This document shows, piece by piece, positions 50,382 through 59,105 of a DNA stretch of 64,000 nucleotides. Position 1 is the first letter of the stretch. Each line of letters opens with the position of its first letter. This DNA comes from Lachnospiraceae bacterium (lineage in GTDB: Bacteria > Bacillota > Clostridia > Lachnospirales > Lachnospiraceae). The stretch is taken from positions 62,001 through 126,000 of the forward strand of contig JAQXJP010000035.1 in the NCBI GenBank assembly GCA_029008875.1, written 5' to 3'. Position numbers and translations under genes: made by a program. Below the pieces are notes generated by a model. The model searched no databases. It saw nothing but the letters and a program-made list of their open reading frames with translations, and was not told the origin of the DNA.

Positions 50382-51212
50382 TTATATCATCCATTCACGA
50401 ATCATTGCAATTTCCCTGGCATATCCCTCGTCGTCGTTGGGCGTCTCCAGGATAAAGGGTTTTCCCTGTAAAAGGGGATGGGTTGCCACCCGCCGTAGCG
50501 CCTCCGCCCCGATTGCGCCCTCACCGATCTTCTGATGACGGTCCTTGTGAGAGTTGCAGGGATTCATACTATCGTTAAAGTGTACGGCCTTGAGGCGGTC
50601 CAGGCCGATTACCCGGTCGAACTCCTCCAGCACCTCATCCAGATGGTTGACGATATCATAGCCCCCATCCCACACATGGCAGGTGTCGAAGCAGACGCCG
50701 ATTTTATCCTTCAACTCCACCAGTTCGATAATTCTCTGGAGTTCCTCGAAGCTTCGCCCCACCTCGGAGCCCTTCCCCGCCATGGTCTCCAGGAGCACGG
50801 TGGTGGTATGCTCCGGCCGAAGAGCCCTGTTGATGGCATCCGCGATGAGGGGAATCGCCACATCCTCCCCCTGCCCCACATGGGAGCCCGGGTGAAAATT
50901 GTAGTAGTTTCCCGGAACATATTCCATGCGCTCCAAATCCTCCGCCAGCACATTGCGGGAAAACTCCCGGATATCCGGCTTTGCCGCGCATACATTCATG
51001 GTGTAGGGCGCATGGGCCACCAGCTTTCCGAAATGTTCCCGCCCCATCAAAGCCACAAGGGCCGACGCGTCCTCCGTTTCGATGGCCTTGGCCGAACCTC
51101 CCCTGGGATTTCTGGTAAAGAAAGCAAAAGTATCGCCCTCCAGCTTCAGCGCCATCTCTCCCATGGCCTCAAATCCCTTGGAGGAGGACAAATGATTTCC
51201 AATATATATCAT
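50382..51212 (-). CDS. nfo: Deoxyribonuclease IV (AP endonuclease)
   Basis: Endonuclease IV (276 residues) cuts at abasic sites in base-excision repair with three zinc ions. Recognisable motifs are NFHPGSHVGQGEDVA, GVCFDTCHVWDGGYD and KAVHFNDSMNPC. It is placed between dapB and pyrC with short gaps; the grouping is not functional in any obvious way. No LexA box is seen nearby. Confidence 0.95.
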   Translation of the reverse strand: MIYIGNHLSSSKGFEAMGEMALKLEGDTFAFFTRNPRGGSAKAIETEDASALVALMGREHFGKLVAHAPYTMNVCAAKPDIREFSRNVLAEDLERMEYVPGNYYNFHPGSHVGQGEDVAIPLIADAINRALRPEHTTTVLLETMAGKGSEVGRSFEELQRIIELVELKDKIGVCFDTCHVWDGGYDIVNHLDEVLEEFDRVIGLDRLKAVHFNDSMNPCNSHKDRHQKIGEGAIGAEALRRVATHPLLQGKPFILETPNDDEGYAREIAMIREWMI

Positions 51213-51229
51213 AGGTTATGCATCCCTTC

Positions 51230-51991
51230 CTATTTTGCCGCAATCACATCCGCCATGTCGTACATTCCGGCAGGCTTTCCTGCCAGGAACTTGGCGGCCT
51301 CCACAGCACCTTTGCCGAATACTCCTTTGGAGTACGCTGTGTGCTTGAACTCAATCACCTCGTCCATCCCCGCAAAGATGACCTCGTGCTCTCCTACAAT
51401 GTTGCCTCCCCGCACCGCGGAAATACCAATCTCCTTCGGATCTCTTTTTGCCCGCTCCTGACTTCTGTCGTATTTGTAGGTGTAGGCATTATCCAATGCT
51501 TCGTTCATGGAATCCGCAAGGGCCAGTGCAGTTCCGCTGGGCGCATCCAGTTTTTGATTGTGATGCTTCTCCACGATTTCCATGTCATATCCCGCAGGGG
51601 CAAAAACCAGAGCCGCCTTTTTCAACAGTTCCATCAGGGTGTTAATCCCCAGAGACATATTTGCGGACTTTAAGATTGCGACCTTCTTTGCGGTCTCGGA
51701 TACTTTTTCCAGCTGCGCATCGCTAAGTCCCGTGGTGCACAGCACCACCGGTACCTGCTTGTCCGCACAGTAGTCAAGCAGCCCGTCCACTGCCGCCGCA
51801 TTGGAAAAATCAATGATGGCATCCGCCTGCACATCGCACTGGGCAATGTTGGAAAAAACCGGGTAGTCATTGGCAACTTTATCATACACATCGATTCCTG
51901 CAACGATCTCCACCTCCGGATCCTCCCTGCAGATACCGGTGATAACCTGTCCCATTTTTCCGTTGCATCCGTTCATAATTACTCTGGTCAT
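51230..51991 (-). CDS. dapB: 4-hydroxy-tetrahydrodipicolinate reductase
   Basis: DapB (253 residues) reduces the DapA product with NAD(P)H. MNGCNGKMGQVI binds the cofactor and EKHHNQKLDAPSGTA is the catalytic signature. It follows dapA after an 82-base gap with a hairpin. Confidence 0.97.
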   Translation of the reverse strand: MTRVIMNGCNGKMGQVITGICREDPEVEIVAGIDVYDKVANDYPVFSNIAQCDVQADAIIDFSNAAAVDGLLDYCADKQVPVVLCTTGLSDAQLEKVSETAKKVAILKSANMSLGINTLMELLKKAALVFAPAGYDMEIVEKHHNQKLDAPSGTALALADSMNEALDNAYTYKYDRSQERAKRDPKEIGISAVRGGNIVGEHEVIFAGMDEVIEFKHTAYSKGVFGKGAVEAAKFLAGKPAGMYDMADVIAAK

Positions 51992-52019
51992 GTTCTGTTC
52001 CTCTTTTCTGTTATGTACA

Positions 52020-52051
52020 AAGAATCGCCCACAAGCATTGCAGGCGATTCT
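52020..52051 (-). terminator. Hairpin between dapA and dapB, possible partial terminator
   Basis: AGAATCGCC pairs with GGCGATTCT (9 bp, 52021-52029 and 52043-52051). On the minus strand it is followed only by TTGTAC, a poor U-tract, so it is more likely an RNA-stability or attenuating hairpin. Confidence 0.4.
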
Positions 52052-52073
52052 ATTTTATCTTATCCGGCGATGG

Positions 52074-52964
52074 TTACGCAAGATTTATACCATATTCTTT
52101 CATCACTTGAGCAAGTTTTGCCGCATTTTCTTCGCCCATCGGTGAGAGTGGTGCGCGAAGAGGTCCGACCTCAAGGCCCATCAAGTTCATGGCTGTCTTA
52201 ACCGGAATCGGATTCACCTCGGAGAACAATGCGTCTACCAGAGGGAGCGCTTCCCTCTGCAATCTCTGTGCGGTTGCCAAATCTCCGTCGAAGAAGCTCT
52301 GACACATCCGGTGAACCTGTGCCGGGGCAACATTGCTCCACACGGAGATTACTCCGATGGCACCGATGGCCATGAGAGGTACCACAAGTCCATCCTCACC
52401 GGAATACATATCCAGCTTTCCGTCGGTCAGATACATGGTCCGTGAGGCCTGCGCCATGTTGCCGGTGGCCTCCTTCAGTCCCACAATGTTCTCCTCCGTC
52501 TTGAACAGGGTGGCCACCGTCTCCGGCAGCAGATTGCATCCCGTTCTGCTGGGCACATTGTACATAATAATCGGTGTTTTCACACTCCGGGCGATGGCGC
52601 TGTAATGTGCAACCAATCCCGCCTGCGTCGCTTTATTGTAATACGGAGTAACAATCAACAGTCCGTCAGCGCCGGCCTCCTGAGCCTCCCGGGACAGCTG
52701 AATGGCAGTGCGCGTACAGTTGGATCCTGTCCCCGCGACTACCGGAACCCGGTGTCTCGTAAACTCAACTGCCGCTTTGATCACATCTGCATGCTCTTCC
52801 ATGGTAAGCGTAGCGCTCTCGCCGGTGGTGCCTGCGATGACAATCGCATCGGTTCCTCCCGCGATCTGCATATCGATAAGCTCTGCCAACTTATCATAGT
52901 TGACTTCCTCGTTGTTTTTCATCGGTGTCACGATTGCCACACCGGCTCCCTTAAAAATGGCCAT
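52074..52964 (-). CDS. dapA: 4-hydroxy-tetrahydrodipicolinate synthase
   Basis: DapA (296 residues) condenses pyruvate and aspartate semialdehyde, the first committed step to DAP and lysine. The Schiff-base lysine is in IVGLKEATGN, the Tyr in YNVPSRTGCN, and the entry motif in PYYNKATQAGL. It heads dapA-dapB-nfo-pyrC and is controlled by the lysine riboswitch upstream. Confidence 0.97.
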   Translation of the reverse strand: MAIFKGAGVAIVTPMKNNEEVNYDKLAELIDMQIAGGTDAIVIAGTTGESATLTMEEHADVIKAAVEFTRHRVPVVAGTGSNCTRTAIQLSREAQEAGADGLLIVTPYYNKATQAGLVAHYSAIARSVKTPIIMYNVPSRTGCNLLPETVATLFKTEENIVGLKEATGNMAQASRTMYLTDGKLDMYSGEDGLVVPLMAIGAIGVISVWSNVAPAQVHRMCQSFFDGDLATAQRLQREALPLVDALFSEVNPIPVKTAMNLMGLEVGPLRAPLSPMGEENAAKLAQVMKEYGINLA

Positions 52965-53012
52965 AGTTTTACTCCTTTTTTATCTTATAGATATGTATTA
53001 CTCCCATCAAAA

Positions 53013-53040
53013 GTGAAAAAAACCAGCTCACAGAGCTGGT
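53013..53040 (-). terminator. Riboswitch-controlled terminator before dapA
   Basis: ACCAGCTC-TGT-GAGCTGGT on the minus strand followed by TTTTTTCAC. It lies 30 bases after the lysine aptamer. Confidence 0.88.
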
Positions 53041-53234
53041 CAATTATCGATTGCATTCACAGAATCGAAAACGATAGCTCCCCATCTTGCGATGACAGTC
53101 ATAGGGTTGTTCACCCTATGCCCAAGAGGACACCTGCAGAATTGTGCCCCTTTCGGCGTTCCTCCCTTTCAACTATGCTCATCTGCGACTGCCGCATCCC
53201 ATAGAATACTGATAATTCACGCAACCTCTATCTT
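53013..53234 (-). promoter_or_regulatory. Lysine riboswitch (L box) of dapA
   Basis: The minus-strand leader shows the L-box landmarks in order: GATAGAGGTTGCG (53221-53233), ATTATCAGTA, GTTGAAAGGGAGGAACGCCGAAAGGG and the closing GGGGAGCTATCG (53074-53085). The terminator follows. Lysine binding should stop transcription of dapA-dapB-nfo-pyrC. Recognition is by conserved motifs against the known L-box pattern; no covariance search was run. Confidence 0.85.
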
Positions 53235-53254
53235 CTATTCATTTGACTTTGCTT

Positions 53255-53283
53255 ATCATAACACCAACCGGGTATGATGTCAA
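53255..53283 (-). promoter_or_regulatory. Sigma-A promoter of the dapA operon
   Basis: TTGACA (53278-53283), 17 bases, TATGAT (53255-53260), immediately before the lysine aptamer. Confidence 0.85.
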
Positions 53284-53311
53284 CGCCTCCCGCCACAATC
53301 GCGGAACACTT

Positions 53312-53797
53312 CTATTTCTCGGATGCAATGTTATAGATTTCATCCACCCTGGAACGCAAGTCCTCCCCCAGCACACGCCCGGTGAAAACAATGGTGACGT
53401 CCTCCGGTTTTGCGGCCAGAAGGCTGTCGATATCCTCCATGGTGATGACACCGTGATCCACAAGCCCGAGAATCTCATCCATCACCAACATATCGCATTC
53501 CCCGGTGGAGATTACTTTCTTTCCATAGTTAAAGCCGTTCTTCAAGTTGGCACACTCCTCCGCCTTTTCCTCGTCGGAGAGTTCATCGAAACCTTTTTCG
53601 GACTTTGCAAAGCGGAAAAATTTTAACTCCGGCTCAAGCCTTGTCAAAAAAGATATTTCCTTTTCTTCTTTGGATTTCAGAAATTGAATTACAACAACAT
53701 TTTTCCCGCAGCCGGCCGCCAACAGAGCCTTGCCAAGAGCTGCCGTGGATTTTCCATGCCCCTCACCATAGTATACGGAAACGACACCCTGTTCCAT
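53312..53797 (-). CDS. cobO: Corrinoid adenosyltransferase (CobO/BtuR type)
   Basis: This 161-residue P-loop enzyme (GEGHGKSTAALG) transfers the adenosyl group from ATP to reduced corrinoids, making coenzyme B12. MDEILGLVDHG and VFTGR are family motifs. It is slightly shorter than E. coli BtuR. No other cobalamin genes are nearby, so it may serve salvage. It has its own promoter. Confidence 0.9.
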   Translation of the reverse strand: MEQGVVSVYYGEGHGKSTAALGKALLAAGCGKNVVVIQFLKSKEEKEISFLTRLEPELKFFRFAKSEKGFDELSDEEKAEECANLKNGFNYGKKVISTGECDMLVMDEILGLVDHGVITMEDIDSLLAAKPEDVTIVFTGRVLGEDLRSRVDEIYNIASEK

Positions 53798-53846
53798 AGC
53801 TTTCCTCCATCTGTCTCATCGAAATGTTCGTCTCATCAATATGGGT

Positions 53847-53875
53847 AAAATATCATAATCCATGGCATTTTGCAA
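53847..53875 (-). promoter_or_regulatory. Sigma-A promoter of cobO
   Basis: TTGCAA (53870-53875), 17 bases, TATTTT (53847-53852); GGAGGAAAGCT precedes the ATG. No cobalamin riboswitch is visible. Confidence 0.6.
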
Positions 53876-53902
53876 CTCATATCGCAAAAAGTGCTGCCCT
53901 TT

Positions 53903-54529
53903 TTACTCGGCGAATTCTATTTTGCTGACGGAAACCTCGTAGGCAACCCGCTGCTCCACCTCGGTCTCACTGATTTTCTTCACATATTCCCGACTTTGAA
54001 TTCTCCCCCAAATCTGCACATGGGCTCCCACCTCAAACCCGGAGGCAAATCTGGCATTCCGTCCCCAGCAGATGCAGGGAATGTAATCGGACTTCCCGTA
54101 GGACCGATTGACAGCGATAAGCAAGTCCGCAATCTCTCTCCCCAGCGGCGTTTTGCGGTATACGGACTCCTTGCAGATGAAGCCGTCCAAAAAAATCTGA
54201 TTACTTGCGCTCTCGTCGTCCGCATCGCTTAACAATTCCATCTCTCTGGCAAACACGGACAACACCAGACGATTCTTTTTCTCCTCATGGCGATTAAACG
54301 AGCGAAACTGTCCCGTTATGTAAACGTACTGTCCCTCCATGTCCTGTGACACATCAATCAATCGCTCCGATACCATTACCGGAATGTAATCCGCGAAATT
54401 GGAGAGTCGGCTCACAGCCACATCTACCATATAAAAGCCCTCCCCGTACACTTCGTGACTGTATCTGAAGTCGGATACAATCTCTCCTACGATTGACACT
54501 TGGTTGTTTTCAATTAATTTATCTGTCAT
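53903..54529 (-). CDS. Single-stranded-DNA-binding-like protein with two OB folds
   Basis: The 208 residues appear to be two OB-fold SSB domains in tandem. The first (about 1-100) runs from QVSIVGEIVSDFRYSHEVYGEGFYMVDV to VYITGQFRSFNRHEEKKNRLVL. The second (about 110-205) runs from NQIFLDGFICKESVYRKTPLGREIADLLIAV to IQIWGRIQSREY-like strands. The second has the SSB feature of a PLGREIADLL helix and CICWGRNARFA. It lacks the acidic SSB tail that recruits repair proteins, so it is not the main SSB. It is divergent from typA and stands alone. Confidence 0.78.
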   Translation of the reverse strand: MTDKLIENNQVSIVGEIVSDFRYSHEVYGEGFYMVDVAVSRLSNFADYIPVMVSERLIDVSQDMEGQYVYITGQFRSFNRHEEKKNRLVLSVFAREMELLSDADDESASNQIFLDGFICKESVYRKTPLGREIADLLIAVNRSYGKSDYIPCICWGRNARFASGFEVGAHVQIWGRIQSREYVKKISETEVEQRVAYEVSVSKIEFAE

Positions 54530-54677
54530 GAATCTTCTCCCTTCCTTTTGTGGAATATTTGTCGATTACTTTTTACCATTGGGACAAGGAGATAAATTCG
54601 CAAATCCTGTCGACAAGCAAATTCTTTCGTTTTCTTTCCCTTCCGGCTTTCGAATTCTTGGTTTTTTCATAAAATGA

Positions 54678-54705
54678 TTGCGTTTGGGGCAAATTGTGAT
54701 AGAAT
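54678..54705 (+). promoter_or_regulatory. Sigma-A promoter of typA
   Basis: TTGCGT (54678-54683), 16 bases, TAGAAT (54700-54705), giving a leader of about 65 bases before ATG 54775. Confidence 0.6.
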
Positions 54706-54774
54706 AGGAAAGGTTATCGTAAATGAGTGAAAAATGATTTTGCCGCAGGATATGGCGGCGGAACGGAGAGAAAT

Positions 54775-56625
54775 ATGCAGACAACAAGAGAGGATGTTCG
54801 TAACATAGCAATCATCGCCCACGTTGATCACGGCAAGACCACATTGGTGGATGAACTGCTGAAGCAAAGCGGTGTGTTCCGCGAGAACCAGGAGGTTCAG
54901 GAGCGTGTCATGGATTCCAACGACATTGAGCGTGAGCGCGGAATCACAATTCTTTCAAAAAATACCGCCATTGATTACAAGGGCGTAAAAATCAATATTA
55001 TCGATACTCCGGGACATGCGGACTTCGGAGGCGAGGTGGAGCGTGTTCTGAAGATGGTGAACGGGGTAATCCTCGTGGTTGACGCCTTCGAGGGAACCAT
55101 GCCACAGACAAAATTCGTGTTGATGAAGGCCCTTGCCCTGGATCTTCCGGTCATTGTGTGCATCAACAAGATGGACCGCCCGGAGGCAAGACCGGATGAG
55201 GTCATCGATGAAGTTCTTGAACTTTTGATGGATTTGGATGCCTCCGATGAGCAGTTGGATTGCCCGTTCCTCTTTGCATCCGCAAGGGAGGGATATGCAA
55301 CCCTTCACCAGGGCGACGAGAAAAAGGATATGATGCCGCTTCTGGACACCATCATCAACTATATTCCCGCACCAACCGGCGATCCGGACGCAAGCACACA
55401 GGTGCTGATCAGCACCATCGATTACAACGAATATGTGGGGCGCATCGGAATCGGCAAAGTGGACAACGGCACCCTGAAAGTGAACCAGGATGCGGTCGTT
55501 GTCAACCACCATGACCCGGACAAGCTTCAGAAGGTGCGAATCAGCAAGCTGTATGAGTTCCAGGGTCTGAACAAGGTGGAGGTGACCGAGGCACACATCG
55601 GTTCCATTGTGGCCATCTCCGGAATTTCCGATATTCACATTGGAGACACCATTTGCTCCCCGGATTCCCCGGTGGCAATTCCGTTCCAGAAGATTTCGGA
55701 GCCCACCATCTCCATGAATTTTATTGTCAATGACAGCCCTCTGGCCGGACAGGAGGGAAAATATGTAACCTCCCGCCATATCCGCGACCGTTTATTTAAG
55801 GAGCTGAACACCGACGTTTCCCTCCGGGTGGAGGAAACCGAGAGCGCCGACTCCTTCAAGGTATCCGGGCGCGGCGAGCTTCACCTGTCCGTATTGATTG
55901 AAAATATGCGCCGGGAAGGCTTTGAATTCGCCGTGAGCAAGGCGGAGGTTCTCTACAAGACCGACGAACGTGGCAAAAAGCAGGAGCCCATGGAGATTGC
56001 CTACGTGGATGTGCCGGATGAATTTACCGGAGCCGTCATCTCCAAATTACAGCAGCGCAAAGGGGAACTCCGCAACATGGGCTCCATCGCAGGGGGATAC
56101 ACCCGTCTGGAATTCCGCATTCCTTCCCGTGGATTAATCGGCTACCGCGGCGAGTTCATGACGGACACCAAGGGAAACGGTATCATCAATACCATTTTTG
56201 ACGGATATGACGAGTTCCGCGGCGAGATTGCTTACCGTGCAACCGGATCCCTCATCGCCTTCGAGGATGGGGAGTCCGTGGCGTACGGCCTCTTCTCCGC
56301 CCAGGACAGAGGAACCCTCTTCATTGGTCCCGGCGAGCGGGTATACTCCGGAATGGTGATCGGCCAGTGTGCAAAGGCGGAGGACATCGAGCTGAATGTC
56401 TGCAAGAAAAAGCACCTGACCAACACCCGTTCCTCCTCCGCGGACGAGGCACTCACCCTTGTTCCGCCCCGCATCTTAAGCCTGGAGCAGGCCCTGGACT
56501 TCATCGACACCGATGAACTTTTGGAGGTTACTCCCACCAGTCTTCGCATCCGCAAGCGCATCCTGGATCCGACCTTGAGACGCCGTGCCGGATATGCAAA
56601 AAAGGCGGCAATGAATCAAAACTGA
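54775..56625 (+). CDS. typA: Translational GTPase TypA/BipA
   Basis: BipA (616 residues) is an EF-G-like GTPase for ribosome assembly and stress growth. HVDHGKTTLVD (G1), RERGITI (G2), DTPGHADFGGEVE (G3) and NKMDRPEARP (G4) are clear, and the C-terminal BipA-specific domain ends in LRIRKRILDPTLRRR. I choose ATG 54775 (MQTTREDV) with GGAGAG ahead; an in-frame ATG at 54727 adds 16 unlikely residues. A strong terminator follows. Confidence 0.97.
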   Translation: MQTTREDVRNIAIIAHVDHGKTTLVDELLKQSGVFRENQEVQERVMDSNDIERERGITILSKNTAIDYKGVKINIIDTPGHADFGGEVERVLKMVNGVILVVDAFEGTMPQTKFVLMKALALDLPVIVCINKMDRPEARPDEVIDEVLELLMDLDASDEQLDCPFLFASAREGYATLHQGDEKKDMMPLLDTIINYIPAPTGDPDASTQVLISTIDYNEYVGRIGIGKVDNGTLKVNQDAVVVNHHDPDKLQKVRISKLYEFQGLNKVEVTEAHIGSIVAISGISDIHIGDTICSPDSPVAIPFQKISEPTISMNFIVNDSPLAGQEGKYVTSRHIRDRLFKELNTDVSLRVEETESADSFKVSGRGELHLSVLIENMRREGFEFAVSKAEVLYKTDERGKKQEPMEIAYVDVPDEFTGAVISKLQQRKGELRNMGSIAGGYTRLEFRIPSRGLIGYRGEFMTDTKGNGIINTIFDGYDEFRGEIAYRATGSLIAFEDGESVAYGLFSAQDRGTLFIGPGERVYSGMVIGQCAKAEDIELNVCKKKHLTNTRSSSADEALTLVPPRILSLEQALDFIDTDELLEVTPTSLRIRKRILDPTLRRRAGYAKKAAMNQN

Positions 56626-56648
56626 TCACGGCGGCAACGCAAAATAAT

Positions 56649-56682
56649 AAGGGGATGAATCCGCGGATTCATCCCCTTTATT
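56649..56682 (+). terminator. Intrinsic terminator of typA
   Basis: AAGGGGATGAATCC-GC-GGATTCATCCCCTT, a perfect 14-bp stem followed by TATT. It may also act on the opposite strand. Confidence 0.9.
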
Positions 56683-56762
56683 AATTCTCAACCTACACTC
56701 GTTTTTAGTTTCTCTAATCCTTAGCTTCACCGGCTTTTTAGCCTTCACCGCTTCTTTCTATT

Positions 56763-57365
56763 CTACTGTACTTCCTTGGATGCATAGTAATCGGCAAACA
56801 GCTGTCTCGCCGCGCTCATGGTGTCCTTGGATATCTGAGGAAGTTCGGAGCCCCACGCCTTTTCCGCGAGCTTGAAGCCCTTCTCCATGGCTGCCTCCAT
56901 CTTCTTCATTTTCTCCACATCATCACCTGCAAGCGCACTGGCAAAATCAAACAATCTCTGGGATGTCTGCTTCACCCCGTAGTAGCCGTCCTCCGCAACA
57001 TCCTCTTTCGCCTGGGCAATGGTTTCCGGATCCACATTCTTGAGGTTCTCCGGTGAGAACAAGCTGGCAAGCCCTGCGGTATTGGCCTGCTGTCCCATCA
57101 TTTTCTGGACCATCTCCATGAACTGCTGCTGGCGGGTTGCCTGTTCATCCTTCAACTGCTGCACCAGAGCTGCCCGGTCCTCCTCGCTCATCTTGGTGAC
57201 GGAATAAGCGCCCTTTCCGGTTGTTGCTGTGCTCTTCTCGTACACAACGCCGCTCTCTGTGGTCTTTTCACCCTTGGTGCCCTCGTCCTTCTTTGCGGAT
57301 GACTTTCTCCCGTATACATCATATGCATCCACCTTGGTTGCACCGGATACTGAATTCACTGCCAT
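56763..57365 (-). CDS. Unknown protein under a sigma-D (flagellar) type promoter
   Basis: I do not recognise this 200-residue protein by function. It starts MAVNSVSGATKVDAYDVYG, has a polar low-complexity segment (about 20-50), then amphipathic helices (EEDRAALVQQLKDEQATRQQQFMEM near 61-85 and a helical C-terminal half). It has no signal peptide or membrane helix. AAGGAGG precedes the ATG and a perfect sigma-D-type promoter lies 68 bases upstream. This suggests a flagellum- or motility-linked role; such SVSG-type starts are also seen in secreted or rod-associated flagellar proteins, which is only a hint. Confidence 0.7.
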   Translation of the reverse strand: MAVNSVSGATKVDAYDVYGRKSSAKKDEGTKGEKTTESGVVYEKSTATTGKGAYSVTKMSEEDRAALVQQLKDEQATRQQQFMEMVQKMMGQQANTAGLASLFSPENLKNVDPETIAQAKEDVAEDGYYGVKQTSQRLFDFASALAGDDVEKMKKMEAAMEKGFKLAEKAWGSELPQISKDTMSAARQLFADYYASKEVQ

Positions 57366-57432
57366 TGTTTTTCCCTCCTTAGAAAATAGTCTTCCCGAAT
57401 TCCGTTTCGGGTTTGTTGATACTTCATCTACT

Positions 57433-57459
57433 ATATCGGCATTTCCTGTTCATAGTTTA
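57433..57459 (-). promoter_or_regulatory. Sigma-D/FliA-type promoter
   Basis: On the minus strand TAAA (57456-57459), exactly 15 bases, GCCGATAT (57433-57440) matches the sigma-28 consensus TAAA-N15-GCCGATAA at 11 of 12 positions. There is no competing sigma-A promoter close by. Confidence 0.78.
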
Positions 57460-57463
57460 CCTC

Positions 57464-57499
57464 TAAAACAAAAAAGAGCTATTTTTCATAGCCCTCTTT
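57464..57499 (-). terminator. Intrinsic terminator after the FakA-like gene
   Basis: GAGGGCTAT-GAAAA-ATAGCTC on the minus strand (one bulged G) followed by TTTTTTG. It ends the glnA-to-FakA-like transcripts before the sigma-D promoter. Confidence 0.8.
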
Positions 57500-57526
57500 G
57501 TGCGATTCCATTGGGATTCTCAATGA

Positions 57527-57787
57527 CTAGCCCTGGAGACCTCTCTGCTGGCGGTCCATATCCTCCACCACAATATCGTAGATCTCCCCCAGCGTTCTGG
57601 CATACTCGAGAATTTTCCACGGCTCATTAGTATGGAAATGAATCTTGATGGGATCCCCATCCCCTCCCACTGCGAGAAGGCAATCCCCGGCAAAATTACC
57701 GCTGATATAATCAAAGATTTCATCCTCATCCAGATCGTCCCCGTCGATCAACAACTGGGTATCATAACGAAATTCCAATTCTTCCAT
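57527..57787 (-). CDS. Stand-alone FakA/DAK-phosphatase-like domain
   Basis: The 86 residues resemble the middle, phosphatase-like domain of FakA (YloV): RYDTQLLIDGDDLDEDEIF, GDCLLAVGGDGDPIKIHFHTNEP and ILEYARTLGEIYDIVVEDMDRQ. In FakA this segment is part of a ~550-residue fatty-acid kinase with an N-terminal DAK2 kinase domain; here the kinase is missing. It is not an obvious pseudogene, having its own start, spacing and terminator. It follows dapL by 46 bases. Confidence 0.72.
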   Translation of the reverse strand: MEELEFRYDTQLLIDGDDLDEDEIFDYISGNFAGDCLLAVGGDGDPIKIHFHTNEPWKILEYARTLGEIYDIVVEDMDRQQRGLQG

Positions 57788-57833
57788 CTAATCCAACCTC
57801 CTATTTCAGTGCTTAACCGATAGCAGTATTTTA

Positions 57834-59048
57834 TTACAAAGCCTTGATTCTCTCAAGTGCTTTCACGGTATTCTCGTAATTTCCGAAGGCGGTGAGCCGG
57901 AAATATCCCTCCCCGCTGGGTCCGAATCCGGAACCCGGAGTGCCCACCACATTGGCCTTCTCCAGAAGATAATCAAAGAATTCCCAGGAGGTCATCTTGT
58001 CCGGAGTCTTCAGCCAGATGTAAGGTGCGTTCACGCCCCCGTATACATCGAAGCCGGCATCCTTCAGGCCTTCCTTGATTGTTCTCGCATTGTTCATATA
58101 GTAAGCCACCTGCTTGGCCAGCTGTTCCTTCCCGGCCGGAGAATATACCGCCTCGCCGGCGCGCTGCACAATGTAGGGCGCCCCATTAAACTTGGTTCCG
58201 TGACGGCGGGCCCACATGCTGTGGAGGGAAACCTCCCCGCATTTCAGTTCCTTCGGAACCACGGTAAAGCCGAGACGCACGCCGGTAAAGCCCGCATTTT
58301 TGGAAAAACTGCGGAGCTCAATGGCGCAGGTTTTTGCCCCTTCACACTCATAGATGGAATGTGCCACGTTATCCTCACTGATGTACGCCTCATAGGCAGC
58401 GTCATAGATAATTACGGCGCCGTTTTTGTTGGCATAATCCACCCACAGCTGTAACTGGTCCTTGGTGAGGGTGGTTCCGGTGGGATTGTTCGGCAGGCAG
58501 AGGTAAATCATGTCCGGAACCTCCTTCGGGAACTCGGGCACGAAATGGTTCTCCGCGGTACAGGGCATATAGATGACATCGCTCCAGGTCTCCGTCTTCG
58601 GATCGTAGGTTCCGGTTCTCCCCGCCATCACGTTGGAATCCACATATACCGGATATACCGGATCGCACACCGCGATGCGGTTGGTCACCGCAAAAATCTC
58701 CTGAATATTTCCGGAGTCGCTCTTGGCTCCGTCGGACACAAAGATCTCATCCGCAGAGATATCACAGCCCCTTGCCTTGTAATCATTTTCCGCAATGGCA
58801 CTTCTCAAGAATTCATAGCCCAAATCCGGTGCATAGCCGCGGAAGGTCGCCGCATCCCCCATCTCATCCACCGCCTTGTGCATGGCCTCGATGATCGCGG
58901 GCGCGATGGGCTGTGTCACATCGCCGATTCCCAGCCGGATGATATCCTTATCCGGATTTTCCTCCTGAAATGCTGCCACTTTCTTGCCGATAGTGCTGAA
59001 CAGATAGCTGCCCGGCAATTTTTGATAGTTTTCGTTAATCTGATACAT
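57834..59048 (-). CDS. dapL: LL-diaminopimelate aminotransferase
   Basis: DapL (404 residues) converts tetrahydrodipicolinate directly to LL-DAP using glutamate. The N terminus [17 protein letters not shown] and the PLP-lysine motif [15 protein letters not shown] are diagnostic, with [10 protein letters not shown] upstream. Together with dapA and dapB in this window it gives the short DAP route; dapF is not seen. AGGAAGG precedes the ATG. Confidence 0.96.
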   Translation of the reverse strand: MYQINENYQKLPGSYLFSTIGKKVAAFQEENPDKDIIRLGIGDVTQPIAPAIIEAMHKAVDEMGDAATFRGYAPDLGYEFLRSAIAENDYKARGCDISADEIFVSDGAKSDSGNIQEIFAVTNRIAVCDPVYPVYVDSNVMAGRTGTYDPKTETWSDVIYMPCTAENHFVPEFPKEVPDMIYLCLPNNPTGTTLTKDQLQLWVDYANKNGAVIIYDAAYEAYISEDNVAHSIYECEGAKTCAIELRSFSKNAGFTGVRLGFTVVPKELKCGEVSLHSMWARRHGTKFNGAPYIVQRAGEAVYSPAGKEQLAKQVAYYMNNARTIKEGLKDAGFDVYGGVNAPYIWLKTPDKMTSWEFFDYLLEKANVVGTPGSGFGPSGEGYFRLTAFGNYENTVKALERIKAL

Positions 59049-59105
59049 ATTTTTTCCTTCCTGTTAAGCACCGGGCATACTTTACCCTTGCCAAACTATA
59101 ATTTT

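Noticed and set aside
53820-53840. CGAACATTTCG as a LexA box before cobO
   Set aside because: The half-site spacing is three bases too short for the Gram-positive LexA consensus.
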